64,000 nt of DNA from Planctomycetota bacterium (GTDB lineage Bacteria > Planctomycetota > OFTM77). Shown piece after piece: positions 43,126 to 51,818 of the stretch (position 1 is its first letter; each line of letters begins with the position of its first letter). A model generated the notes under the pieces. It worked only from the letters and a program-made list of their open reading frames with translations. It was not told where the DNA came from and did no database searches. The DNA lies in assembly GCA_029260795.1 (NCBI GenBank), contig JAJDCO010000004.1, forward strand, positions 1-64,000, given 5' to 3'. The position numbers were made by a program, and so were the translations under genes.

Positions 43126-44859
43126 TCAGTCGGACAGGGTGACGCGCAGTACTTCTTCGAGGGAGGTCTTCCCCTTGATGGCGCTGAGAATGCCGCAGCG
43201 CCGCAGGGTCAGGAGCCCCTCGTCGAGGGCCGCTCTCTTGATGTCGAGGGCAGACGAGCCGTCGACGATCAGGCGCTTGACCCGATCCGTCATCGGCATC
43301 GTCTCGAGCAGGGCGAATCGACCGCGATACCCGGCATTGCAGCGCGAGCATCCATGCGGTCGGAAGAGCGTGAACTCCTCCACGAAGTCTTCATCGATGA
43401 AGCCGAGCTGGCGGAGACGCTCTTCAGGAATCTCGATGGGCTCACGACACTCGGCACAGAGGGCCCGCGCCAAGCGCTGAGCCGCGATCAGGACTACCGA
43501 GGAGGCCACCATGAACGGGTCCAAGCCCATGTCGACCATTCGAGTCACGGTGCTCGGAGCATCGTTGGTGTGAAGCGTCGAGAGCACGAGGTGGCCCGTG
43601 AGGGCCGCCTTGACTGCGATCTCGATCGTCTCACTGTCGCGAATCTCACCGATTAGGACCGTGTCGGGGTCCTGACGCAGAATCGATCGCAGGGCATTGG
43701 CGAAGGTCAACCCTCGCTTGGGATTCACCGGCACCTGGTTGATGCCCGTGATCTGGTACTCGACCGGGTCCTCGACGGTGACCAAGTTGGTCCCGTCGCT
43801 CATGATCTCCTTGACGGCGGCATAGAGCGTCGTCGACTTTCCGGAGCCCGTGGGACCGGTGACGAGGATCATGCCGTAGGGATTGGCGATCGCGTGTGCG
43901 AAGTCCTCGAGGCACTTGGGCTGGAAGCCGAGCCCGGCGAGCTGCAGCGACACCATCGTGGCATCGAGAATACGCAGCACGACCTTCTCGCCATGCACGA
44001 CGGGCAGGATCGAGACGCGAAAGTCGATCTGGCGGCCTTCGGCTCGCACCTGGAACTTGCCGTCCTGGGGCTTGTGCTTCTCGGCGATGTCGAGGTTCGA
44101 CATGATCTTGATGCGAGAGACGATCGCGGCTTGCAGATTCTTGGGCGGGTTCAGTGAGTCCTTGAGAATGCCATCGACTCGGTAGCGCACTCGAACGCGC
44201 CGCTCGAAGGGCTCGATGTGAATGTCGCTCGCGCCCTCCTTGATCGCCTGGAAGATGATCAAGTTGACCAAGCGGACGACGGGGGAACCCGACTCGGCGA
44301 CGTCGGTCACGTCCAAGTCGTCCTGGCGCTGGTTGGGATTGCTGAGCTCGACCTCGGGATCCATCATCCCTTCGAGCAGCTCCTCCACCTCTTGCCGACC
44401 CATACTGTAGCCCTTGCCGATCGCGTACTGGATCGTCGCAGGCGTACTGATGACGGGCCGGATCTCGCAGGTCGTGAGGATGCGCAGATCGTCGAGCTTC
44501 ACGATGTCGAAGGGATCACCGATCGCCACCGTCAACATCTGCCCGATCTTGCCGACCGGAAAGACGCCATACTCGGTGGCAGTGTCCTGAGACATGACCT
44601 CGAGCAGCTCTCGCTCGAACTCGATCTTCTTGAGGTCGATGGGTGGAAAGTTCGTCGCCCGCGCGATCTCGGCGATCAGAGGAGCCTCGTCGACGAGCTT
44701 GTCTTCGACCAACACCGTGCTCAGGTGCTTCTGGTCGCGACTCGCTCGCTCGATCGCCGCCTCGATCTGGTCTTCGCCCAGTATCCCGCTTCGCGTCAAG
44801 ATGGCCTTCAGACGGTTGTTGAATCCCGCCATGTTGGCCGTGGCATTTGCCCCGCTCAC
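43126..44859 (-). CDS. pilB: Type IV pilus assembly ATPase PilB (GspE family)
   Basis: This 577-residue hexameric ATPase would power pilus extension. It has an N-terminal MshEN/T2SSE_N region (about 10-145), a middle domain with SDIHIEPFERRVRVRYRVDG, Walker A GPTGSGKST (from 335), Walker B TVLIGEIRDSETIEIA, the His box TGHLVLSTLHTNDA and a zinc site formed by CAEC and CSRC in the C-terminal part. The start is a GTG with GAGGAAAC upstream; an ATG nine codons later has no Shine-Dalgarno. The N-terminal RLxxxLxxxG-type repeats resemble those that bind c-di-GMP in MshE, which is inference. Confidence 0.95.
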   Translation of the reverse strand: MSGANATANMAGFNNRLKAILTRSGILGEDQIEAAIERASRDQKHLSTVLVEDKLVDEAPLIAEIARATNFPPIDLKKIEFERELLEVMSQDTATEYGVFPVGKIGQMLTVAIGDPFDIVKLDDLRILTTCEIRPVISTPATIQYAIGKGYSMGRQEVEELLEGMMDPEVELSNPNQRQDDLDVTDVAESGSPVVRLVNLIIFQAIKEGASDIHIEPFERRVRVRYRVDGILKDSLNPPKNLQAAIVSRIKIMSNLDIAEKHKPQDGKFQVRAEGRQIDFRVSILPVVHGEKVVLRILDATMVSLQLAGLGFQPKCLEDFAHAIANPYGMILVTGPTGSGKSTTLYAAVKEIMSDGTNLVTVEDPVEYQITGINQVPVNPKRGLTFANALRSILRQDPDTVLIGEIRDSETIEIAVKAALTGHLVLSTLHTNDAPSTVTRMVDMGLDPFMVASSVVLIAAQRLARALCAECREPIEIPEERLRQLGFIDEDFVEEFTLFRPHGCSRCNAGYRGRFALLETMPMTDRVKRLIVDGSSALDIKRAALDEGLLTLRRCGILSAIKGKTSLEEVLRVTLSD

Positions 44860-44884
44860 GCCTGGTTTCCTCGCTCGTCGTTCA

Positions 44885-45949
44885 TCAGTAGCGGCGGAAC
44901 ATCCGCTTCAAGTCCTCGGTGTCATTCGATCGCGCCAACGCGTCGTCGTAGCTGACGAGGTTGGCGGAGTAGAGGTCGTAGAGGCATTGGTTCATCGTCT
45001 TCATCCCCAGCTTCGCGCCGGTTTGGATGATCGAGTTGATCTGGTGGGCCTTGTCGTCGCGGATCAGACTGCGAACGGCCGTGTTCGCGATCAGTACCTC
45101 GCAAGCCAACACCCGGCCCTTACCACCTGAGCGCGGCAGGAGCTGCTGGCAGAAGACCGCCTGCAAGCTGAACGAGAGCTGGGTGCGGATCTGAGCCTGC
45201 TGGTGAGCCGGAAAGACGTCGACGATCCGGTTGATCGTCTGGACCGCGTCGCTCGTGTGCAGCGTCGCGAAGGTCAAGTGACCCGTTTCCGCCAGGGTGA
45301 GGGCCGACTCGATCGTCTCCGCATCGCGCATCTCACCGATCAGGATCACGTCCGGATCTTGACGCAGCACCGATCGCAGAGCCGCCCCGAAGTTGTGCGT
45401 GTCGGAGCCGATCTCGCGTTGATTGAACAGACTGTTCTTGTTGCTGTGGACGAACTCGATCGGATCCTCGATCGTCACCACGTGGCAGTTGCGGCTCTGG
45501 TTGATGTGGTCGACCAAGGCCGCCAACGACGTCGACTTGCCCGAGCCCGTCGCGCCGGTCACCAGGACCAGGCCCTTGGGGATCTGGCAGAGGTTCTGGC
45601 AGACCTTGGTGGGGAGGCCCAGGTCGTCGAACGACTTCACAGTCGTGGGAATCATTCGCATCACGGCAGCCACCGAGCCGCGCTGCATGAAGACGTTGGT
45701 GCGGAATCGGCCGATGTTGCGGACCGAGAACGCGAAGTCCAGCTCCAACGTCTTCTCGAACTTGGCGATCTGCTCGCTCGAGAGGATGCTGTACACCAAC
45801 TTCTGCGTCATCTCCGACGTCAGCACGCCATACTCGGTGTTCACCAGCTTGCCGTCGATGCGGATCTTCGGCGGTGAGGAGGCCGAGATATGCAGGTCGC
45901 TGCCCCCTCGTTGGAGCATCACGTTCAGCAGCTCTTCGATCGAAACCAT
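44885..45949 (-). CDS. pilT: Type IV pilus retraction ATPase PilT
   Basis: This 354-residue protein opens with the PilT-type IEELLNVMLQRGGSDLHIS. It has Walker A GATGSGKST (132-140), the Asp box VVTIEDPIEFVH, Walker B VILIGEMRDAETIESAL, the His box TGHLTFATLHTSDA and AVRSLIRDDK, matching the PilT hallmark AIRNLIRE. It would drive pilus retraction and so twitching motility or DNA uptake. It is the first gene of the leftward pil unit and lies 25 bp before pilB. A GGGAAGAA precedes the ATG. Confidence 0.95.
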   Translation of the reverse strand: MVSIEELLNVMLQRGGSDLHISASSPPKIRIDGKLVNTEYGVLTSEMTQKLVYSILSSEQIAKFEKTLELDFAFSVRNIGRFRTNVFMQRGSVAAVMRMIPTTVKSFDDLGLPTKVCQNLCQIPKGLVLVTGATGSGKSTSLAALVDHINQSRNCHVVTIEDPIEFVHSNKNSLFNQREIGSDTHNFGAALRSVLRQDPDVILIGEMRDAETIESALTLAETGHLTFATLHTSDAVQTINRIVDVFPAHQQAQIRTQLSFSLQAVFCQQLLPRSGGKGRVLACEVLIANTAVRSLIRDDKAHQINSIIQTGAKLGMKTMNQCLYDLYSANLVSYDDALARSNDTEDLKRMFRRY

Positions 45950-46823
45950 GCCTGGTTCTTCCCTTCGGCTTTGGGTCTGGGGCGCACCTAGGGCGCAGCC
46001 TGTCTATCGAGCGGAAGGGTCCGCGAACCTGAATGGCTCTTGCGATTGCACTGGTCCTCGGGCACAGGCCGGCGCCCGTGATCGCAGAGGCCAGTGTTCA
46101 TATGAGAAGGATCGAGGGGTGGAGGGTATTGGAGAGGATGGAGTCAGAGGCGGGAGGGCATGCCTTCGAGGAGCTCGTTTCGGAGGGCGAGCTTCACGCC
46201 AGCGCGGCCGGAGTGGGGATGTCCACACAGAGGCATGGTGCTTGAGCCCTTTCGAGGGCATGCCGGCAGGAATAACCATCCATGAGCTTTGGAGACGCCA
46301 GGAGTCGACTCTTCTGCCAGGGCCCGTGAGGCGAGGTCCGTCGAGAAGCGAGGTCTGCCAGGCCGACCCTCTGAAAGTCCTGGGCGAAGCCAGGCACAGG
46401 GTCGTTCATTTGCTCAAACGGCTGGTATCGTGTCGCGCAAGCCCAGTCGGGGCGGCAGGCGAGGTGACCGCTCTCTCAGTTTGGTCGTCCAAAGGCATCC
46501 CGGCCCGACTTTGCGCGACGACAGAGGCGGAGCGAGGTGACGAACTCCGTTCGTGTCTCTGTTGGTTGCCGTGGCGACCGCCGGGATTGGAGACGGTGGC
46601 AGTCGGCGCTTCTGCCAGACCCGTGACAGTGGGACTCACGCCGGGTCGCCGCCTGATCGAACCGATTCACAGGCGCGCGACCTCACACCCGAATGAACTC
46701 GGGCTTTCGAAGGGACGGTCTGGAAGCACCTCGTTTGCAACGCCTAGGTGAAGTCCGCCCCCCGAATCGCCGGCTGAGATGCTGGAAGGAGGGAACGCTT
46801 CGCGATCCCTCCCAGGGCCAGAC
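45950..46823. other. Gene-free stretch of 874 bp upstream of pilT
   Basis: Frames in this stretch are short or Arg/Ser/Pro-rich and look like chance openings; none has a domain or a good Shine-Dalgarno. Base composition is somewhat less biased than in the flanking genes. It must hold the pilT promoter and the end structures of the EF-G-like gene. It could also contain a non-coding RNA or gene remnants. I checked by eye for RNase P, tmRNA, SRP RNA and c-di-GMP riboswitch signatures and saw none. Confidence 0.55.
46788..46812 (-). terminator. Hairpin after the EF-G-like gene
   Basis: GGAGGGA-A-CGC (46788-46798) pairs with GCG-A-TCCCTCC (46802-46812), with one A:A mismatch and a TTC loop. It lies 12 bp past the stop codon. 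The T-tract on the minus strand is short. Confidence 0.55.
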
Positions 46824-48839
46824 TCAGTGTGCCTCTTCTTCCTTGGAGGCCTTGTAGGCGGCCACGATCTTCTGCTGCTCCTGCGGCGGAACGATGTCGT
46901 AGTGTGAGAACTCCATGGAGAAGTCCCCTTCGCCGTGCGTGATGGAGCGCAGCTCGGTCGAGTAGTTCACGACCGAGGCGAGCGGTACCTGAGCCTTGAT
47001 CATCTGCATGTCGCCGACGGTGTCCATGCCTTGAATGCGTCCGCGGCGCGAGTTGAGATCGCCGGAGATGTCGCCCATGAAGCGCGACGGAACCGCGATC
47101 TCGAGATCCATGACCGGCTCCAGCAACACGGGCCGCCCCTTCTCGAAGCCTTCCAGAAACGCCCGACCAGCGGCGAGCTTGAAGGAGAGCTCGTCCGAGT
47201 CGACGTCGTGGTACTTGCCGTCGTAGAGCTCGACCGCACAGTCGACGACTTCGCAGCCTGCCAGTGGACCCTCGGTCATCCGCTCGTGAATGCCTTTGTC
47301 CACGGCCGGAATGTACTGGCGCGGAACCGAGCCGCCGACGATCTTGTCGACGAACTCGTACCCGGCTCCACGCTCGCGCGGCAGCAGGCGAATGTACACC
47401 TCACCAAACTGCCCCCGACCACCGGACTGCTTCTTGTGGCGGTGGTGCGCTTCGGCAGCGGTGGTGATCGTCTCCTTGTAGGGAATCTTCGGCATTCGGG
47501 TCGTTATCTCGACGCCGAATCGCCGCTTCATGCGCTCCATGACGACATCGAGGTGCATCGAGCTCATGCCGTTGATCAGCATCTCGCCGGTGTTTGGATC
47601 ACGGTGAGACATGAAGCCCGGATCCTCGCTGGATATCTTCGTGAGCGCGGTGCCGATCTTCTGCTCGTCGCCACGACTCTTGGGCTCGGCTGCCAGAGTC
47701 GCCATCGGCTTGGGAAGGTCGACCGGCTGGAAGCGAACGATGGTGTTCGGATCGCAAAGGGAGTCGCCGAGCTCGAAGTCCTCGATCTTCGAGGCGGCCA
47801 CGATGTCACCGGCCACCGCGCGATCGATGTGCACCTGCTCCTTACCCTGCATCCGGAGCAAGTTGCTGACCTTCTGCGGCTTGCCGATGCGGACGTCGAG
47901 AACCATGTCATCGGTCCCGACTGAACCGGAGAAGACGCGGAAGAAGCTGAGCTTCCCGACATACGGATCGCTGAGAGTCTTAAAGACGAAGGCGCTGAAC
48001 GGAGATCCTTCGTTGCAGGTCAGGGTTGCCGTGTCTTCCCCTTCGGCGCCCTGGAGGACCTGGCGAGGGCTCCCGGCATCATGGACTGGTGCAATCTCGA
48101 CGATCGCGTCGAGGAGCTGCTCGACACCGATGTCACCCGTCACGCTGCCACACAGAACCGGCACGACGTTGCCCTGGGCGACGGCCTTGCCGAAGGCACC
48201 GCGAAACTCCTCGTCGCTGATCTCCTGGCCTTCCAGGTAGCGCTCCATGAGGGCGTCATCCGCTTCGACCGTACGTTCGACCAGTGTCTCCTTCACGGTG
48301 GCAGCAGCTTCTCCACTTCCATCGGCGAGGACGCTGACGACTCCCGAGAACGACGCGGCCGCCCCTTCCGGCAGGACGATTGGGACGCAACGATCACCGA
48401 AGGCCTCTTGAATCGCCGCGATGCTCTCGTCGAAGGAGGCGTTCTCGCTGTCCATCTTGTTGAGGAAGATCAGACGCGCGACACCTTCTTCTCCGCACCG
48501 CTCCCAAAGCTTTCGGGCATGAAAGCTGACCGGGCCTCCGGCAGAGATGACGAACACGGCCGTTTCGACCGCGGCGAGGCACATGTAGGCCTCGCAGGCA
48601 AAGTCTGGATATCCCGGCGTGTCGAGGACGTTGATGAGCTCCTTCTTCCAGCTGGCATGCAAGATGGAGCTCGCGAGGGAGTGATGCCGCTCCTTCTCTT
48701 CGGGCTCGAAGTCGCTCAGCGACGACTTGTCGTCAACGCTCCCCGCGCGCGTCGCCTCCCCTGCCTTGAAGAGGATGAGGTCGATGAGGGAAGTTTTCCC
48801 TACAGAGGCGGGACCGATCAACGCCAAGTTCCGAGCCAT
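46824..48839 (-). CDS. Elongation factor G-like translational GTPase paralogue
   Basis: This 671-residue protein has the EF-G domain order. The G domain shows a variant P-loop LIGPASVGKTSL (usual EF-G is GHIDAGKTT), switch-region ERHHSLASSI, DTPGYPDF (usual DTPGHVDF) and LNKMDS. Domain II follows, then YKETITTAAEAHHRHKKQSG and GGRGQFGEVYIRL in domain IV. The C-terminal EF-G_C part has PVLLEPVMDLEIAVPSRFMG, DLNSRRGRIQGM and TELRSITHGEGDFSMEFSHY. It is therefore the EF-G-like family that occurs beside canonical FusA. It may act in translocation under stress or in recycling; the role is unsettled. It is monocistronic. Confidence 0.88.
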   Translation of the reverse strand: MARNLALIGPASVGKTSLIDLILFKAGEATRAGSVDDKSSLSDFEPEEKERHHSLASSILHASWKKELINVLDTPGYPDFACEAYMCLAAVETAVFVISAGGPVSFHARKLWERCGEEGVARLIFLNKMDSENASFDESIAAIQEAFGDRCVPIVLPEGAAASFSGVVSVLADGSGEAAATVKETLVERTVEADDALMERYLEGQEISDEEFRGAFGKAVAQGNVVPVLCGSVTGDIGVEQLLDAIVEIAPVHDAGSPRQVLQGAEGEDTATLTCNEGSPFSAFVFKTLSDPYVGKLSFFRVFSGSVGTDDMVLDVRIGKPQKVSNLLRMQGKEQVHIDRAVAGDIVAASKIEDFELGDSLCDPNTIVRFQPVDLPKPMATLAAEPKSRGDEQKIGTALTKISSEDPGFMSHRDPNTGEMLINGMSSMHLDVVMERMKRRFGVEITTRMPKIPYKETITTAAEAHHRHKKQSGGRGQFGEVYIRLLPRERGAGYEFVDKIVGGSVPRQYIPAVDKGIHERMTEGPLAGCEVVDCAVELYDGKYHDVDSDELSFKLAAGRAFLEGFEKGRPVLLEPVMDLEIAVPSRFMGDISGDLNSRRGRIQGMDTVGDMQMIKAQVPLASVVNYSTELRSITHGEGDFSMEFSHYDIVPPQEQQKIVAAYKASKEEEAH

Positions 48840-49209
48840 GCTCGTTCTCCCTCGTGCATGCCGTCCTCACCGGACGAAGGCACTCGCGAAGTACCGGCAC
48901 CGGAGCGCGCTTTCCGGGAGGAGAAGATGATCAAGAACGGGACAAGAAAGCGGGTATTCTACTCGAAGGCCTCCCTTGATCAAGGGGTGGACAGAGGGCC
49001 GGGATGAGGGAGAAGCTCGAGCCGAGATTCCCCTTCTCCATCACTCCTTGCTCGTGTCGGGCTGACCACTCGAGGGAGAGCTCGTAGCGGACGCCCGGTT
49101 TCGGACGACTAACGATGCGGTCGGTCGGTCGAATCGTCCAGGTGTCGAGGGTCACCCGGCCCCGGGGCTGTGCCGGGGCACGGGTGTTCCCATCGGACGC
49201 CCATGAGGC
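48840..49209. other. Intergenic region (370 bp) between the OmpA-lipoprotein and EF-G-like genes
   Basis: It contains the hairpin at 49153-49186 and presumably the promoter of the EF-G-like gene. A 74-codon minus-strand frame with a GTG start at 49155 lies partly inside that hairpin and has no recognisable product, so it is not called. Confidence 0.5.
49153..49186 (-). terminator. Strong GC-rich hairpin after the OmpA-family lipoprotein gene
   Basis: CACCCG-GCCCCGG (49153-49165) pairs with CCGGGGC-A-CGGGTG (49173-49186), giving 13 bp with a single bulged A. It lies 23 bp past the stop codon. No T-tract follows, so it could be a terminator or an mRNA-end stabiliser. Confidence 0.5.
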
Positions 49210-49932
49210 TCAGTACAGCACGACCTCGACGCGACGATTACGCTTCTTTCCCGAATCGTTGGAGTTGGCAGCCACCGGCTGGTGCTGTCCGTACCCGACG
49301 ACATTGAAGCGATCGCTCGGAATGCCGGCTCGCTCGAGCGAATCGCGCACGGTGAGGGCGCGCTCCACGGAGAGGTGCCAATTCGAACGGAACTTCGACT
49401 TGCTGATCGGGTCGTCGTCGGTGTGCCCTTCGACGCTGATGCGTTTGTCGGGGAACTTCAACCGCACTTCTTCAGCGATGCGGGTCAGGTTGCCCCGTCC
49501 CGAAGCCGTCAGTTCCGCCTTTCCGGAAGCGAAAGTGATCTCGGAAGGCAGGACGATCGCCAGCTGTCCGCGGCGCTCGATGACCTCGAGTCCATGCCCA
49601 GCGAGATTGTCGGCCAAGGCGCGCCGATCCCGCTCCAGGTCCGAAGGAGCCACGGCCACGGCCGGCTGGACGGCGGCCGCCTTCTTTGCGAGCTCCTGAC
49701 GGAGCTGCTCGCTCTGACGGCGCGCATCGGCGAGCTGCCGCTCCCAATTCGCACTGCCGCCGCGCAGCTCATCGACCTCCAGCTCGAGCTGGAACTTGTC
49801 CTCGTTGAGTGCCTCGATCTGGCGATCCTTGTCGAGGATGATGCCTTCGTAGTCCGTCGTGGCGCAGCTCGGCAGCAACAGCAGCACGAGAGCACCCAGG
49901 AGCAGACCACCCTGATTCTTGATGAAACTCAT
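49210..49932 (-). CDS. OmpA-family peptidoglycan-associated lipoprotein
   Basis: This 240-residue protein has a lipoprotein signal with lipobox LPSC (Cys23), a coiled coil (about 30-85) and an Ala/Val-rich linker. The OmpA-like domain contains ITFASGKAELTASGRGNL, VEGHTDDDPI, LSVERALTVRDSLERAG and GYGQHQPVAAN, ending KRNRRVEVVL. The domain binds diaminopimelate-type peptidoglycan, so the protein would tether the outer membrane to the wall, like Pal or MotB-type proteins. The ATG at 49932 has GGAGG 5 nt upstream and is preferred to a TTG four codons earlier. It lies 70 bp downstream of the prepilin peptidase gene on the same strand. Confidence 0.9.
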   Translation of the reverse strand: MSFIKNQGGLLLGALVLLLLPSCATTDYEGIILDKDRQIEALNEDKFQLELEVDELRGGSANWERQLADARRQSEQLRQELAKKAAAVQPAVAVAPSDLERDRRALADNLAGHGLEVIERRGQLAIVLPSEITFASGKAELTASGRGNLTRIAEEVRLKFPDKRISVEGHTDDDPISKSKFRSNWHLSVERALTVRDSLERAGIPSDRFNVVGYGQHQPVAANSNDSGKKRNRRVEVVLY

Positions 49933-50002
49933 TAACCCCTCCAACCAATCGGGGGTCGGCCGCCCGGCCGAGCCCTTTCGAAAACGACGCGCCGCGTCCC
50001 GC

Positions 50003-51082
50003 TCAGCGGAACAGATCCGGCCACGTCTTCGTGACGAACGTGAGAATCTCCGGTTCGAACAACAGCACCAAGATGGCGCCGAGTGAGAGATACGGCCCGA
50101 AGGCCAAATAATGATCCTTCGTGAAAAGCATTCGCAAGAGCCCGAGCAGCGAGCCGAGCACGCAGGCGAGGAAGAAAGTCAGAAGCGCCGCCCGCGCTCC
50201 GAGGAACCCACCCACCATCGCCAGGTACTTCACATCGCCGAAGCCCATCGCCTCCTTCTTGAAGGCGAGGCTGCCCAGCAGCCCGACGCCGAGAAGAAGG
50301 CCGCCGCCCACGCCAATACCCATCGCCGATGACATCAAAGCCCCGGCGCTACGATCGGGAAGCAGCAAGGCCAACAAGCCGGCGACGACTCCCACCAGCA
50401 CTCCTGGCCAGACCGCGCCGAGGTTGCGCGCGGGTCGGACCGAAGGTTGAGAGACTTGGCCTTCTTCCTCGAGCCATTCCGCAGAGGCATGCACGCGCAG
50501 CACGATGATCGTCGCTCCCGCTCCGATCAGCCCGACCACCAAGGGCATCCAAGTACCCCAGGTCGAGTCGGCCACGAGCTGTTCGCCCAGACGATCGGCT
50601 TGGATCAACGGACAGAGGATGCACGCCAGCGGGGCGAGCACCAGCCCGGAGAGCGTAAGCTCGTCGGGCAGGATGCGATGGTCGATGTCGATGAACGTCG
50701 CCGCGATCAGCACCGCCACGAAGTAGAACCACACGAACAGGCGCAGCCACTCTTCAACGACGGGCCCCTCGACCAGGGACGGCACCATCCAGCGCTCGTA
50801 GATCAGCACGAACACGAGGCCCGTCAGCAGCTCGACCAGTGGATAGCGCCACGAGATCGATGCCTTGCATCCTCGGCAGCGCCCACGCAGGAGCAAGAAG
50901 CTCAGGACGGGCAAGTTCTCGTGCCAACGAATCGCTCGACCACAACTCGGGCAAGCCGAACGCGGTCGCACGAGCGAGGCGCCTTCGATCGGGAGGCGAT
51001 GGATGACGACGTTCAAGAAGCTCCCGATGATCAGACCCAGAGCTCCGAAGAGCACGTCACCGAAGACTCGCAACGAGTCCAT
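50003..51082 (-). CDS. pilD: Prepilin peptidase / N-methyltransferase PilD
   Basis: This 359-residue polytopic aspartyl protease has the PilD layout. The N-terminus is GSFLNVVIHRLP, then a cytoplasmic zinc loop with CPSC and CRGC. Catalytic Asp residues lie in the ATFIDIDHRILPDELT region and in GFGDVKYLAMVGGFLG. It cleaves the leader of type IV prepilins and methylates the new N-terminal Phe, so it should process the two pilins at 39117 and 40005. The central hydrophilic insert (about 205-222) is longer than usual. The gene lies 3 bp after the acetyltransferase gene. Confidence 0.95.
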   Translation of the reverse strand: MDSLRVFGDVLFGALGLIIGSFLNVVIHRLPIEGASLVRPRSACPSCGRAIRWHENLPVLSFLLLRGRCRGCKASISWRYPLVELLTGLVFVLIYERWMVPSLVEGPVVEEWLRLFVWFYFVAVLIAATFIDIDHRILPDELTLSGLVLAPLACILCPLIQADRLGEQLVADSTWGTWMPLVVGLIGAGATIIVLRVHASAEWLEEEGQVSQPSVRPARNLGAVWPGVLVGVVAGLLALLLPDRSAGALMSSAMGIGVGGGLLLGVGLLGSLAFKKEAMGFGDVKYLAMVGGFLGARAALLTFFLACVLGSLLGLLRMLFTKDHYLAFGPYLSLGAILVLLFEPEILTFVTKTWPDLFR

Positions 51083-51085
51083 CGA

Positions 51086-51673
51086 TCAGCCCTCCTCTCG
51101 GAGCTCGGGGACTTGATCGACGATGCGATAGCGACGTCCGCAATCGGAGCAGCGGAATCCCTTCGGATCGTCCTCGGCCGGAGCCCCGCACTGGCAGACC
51201 CAGCCCTGCCGGCGTGCCGGTGACCCGACCATGAGCCAACGCGCATCGACGTCTCGTGTCACGACGCTTCCCGCGCCGATCAACGCTTCCTCGCCGATGC
51301 GCACTCCGCACAGGATCGTCGCGTTGGCTCCCAAGGTCGCTCCCCGTCCCACCCGAGTGGTGGCGAACTGATCCCGACGCGAGATGGCCGCCCGAGGGTA
51401 CTTCACGTTCGTGAAGACCACCGAAGGTCCGCAGAAGACCTCGTCCTCGAGCTCGACTCCCTCGTACACCGAGACGTTGTTCTGAATCTTGACTCGTTCT
51501 CCGATCCGCACTCCTCGGCCGATGAAGACGTTTTGACCGAGCTGAGTTCCCGCACCGAGGCGAGCTTCCTCCATGATGTGGCAGAAGTGCCAAACCCGGA
51601 CACCCGGACCCAGGCGACAGCTTTCCGCCACGACCGACGAAGGGTGGATGAAGACGTCTTCACGCGACGTCAC
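51086..51673 (-). CDS. Left-handed beta-helix acetyltransferase with C-terminal zinc ribbon
   Basis: This 195-residue protein has hexapeptide repeats from residue 8 to about 155 (FIHPSSVVAESCRLGPGVRV, QLGQNVFIGRGVRIGERVKI, TLGANATILCGVRIGEEALI). They are close in style to WbpD/WlbB UDP-2-acetamido-3-amino-glucuronate N-acetyltransferases (VFTNVKYPRAAI is typical). The last 40 residues hold CxC and CSDC pairs in a zinc-ribbon-like unit (CQCGAP, then FRCSDCGRRYRI), which that family usually lacks. The start is a GTG with a purine-rich leader. It is the upstream partner of pilD. Confidence 0.85.
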   Translation of the reverse strand: MTSREDVFIHPSSVVAESCRLGPGVRVWHFCHIMEEARLGAGTQLGQNVFIGRGVRIGERVKIQNNVSVYEGVELEDEVFCGPSVVFTNVKYPRAAISRRDQFATTRVGRGATLGANATILCGVRIGEEALIGAGSVVTRDVDARWLMVGSPARRQGWVCQCGAPAEDDPKGFRCSDCGRRYRIVDQVPELREEG

Positions 51674-51818
51674 GGCTCCGCCTTCTTGCGCAGGATTGAG
51701 TTCTTGGATCGAAACCGCCCTCAGGGCACGATTTTATGCGAGCGGACGATCGGATCCAACCCTGAGATCCGGTCGGATTTCGAAGATTGCTCGCTCCGAT
51801 CCCCGACCCGGCTCGGCA

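Noticed and set aside
46033-46245. 70-codon plus-strand frame in the gap upstream of pilT
   Set aside because: It has no signal, domain or ribosome site and no coding-like bias, so it is more likely a chance opening.
48931-49155. 74-codon minus-strand frame between the EF-G-like and OmpA genes
   Set aside because: It starts at a GTG inside a strong hairpin and encodes no recognisable product.
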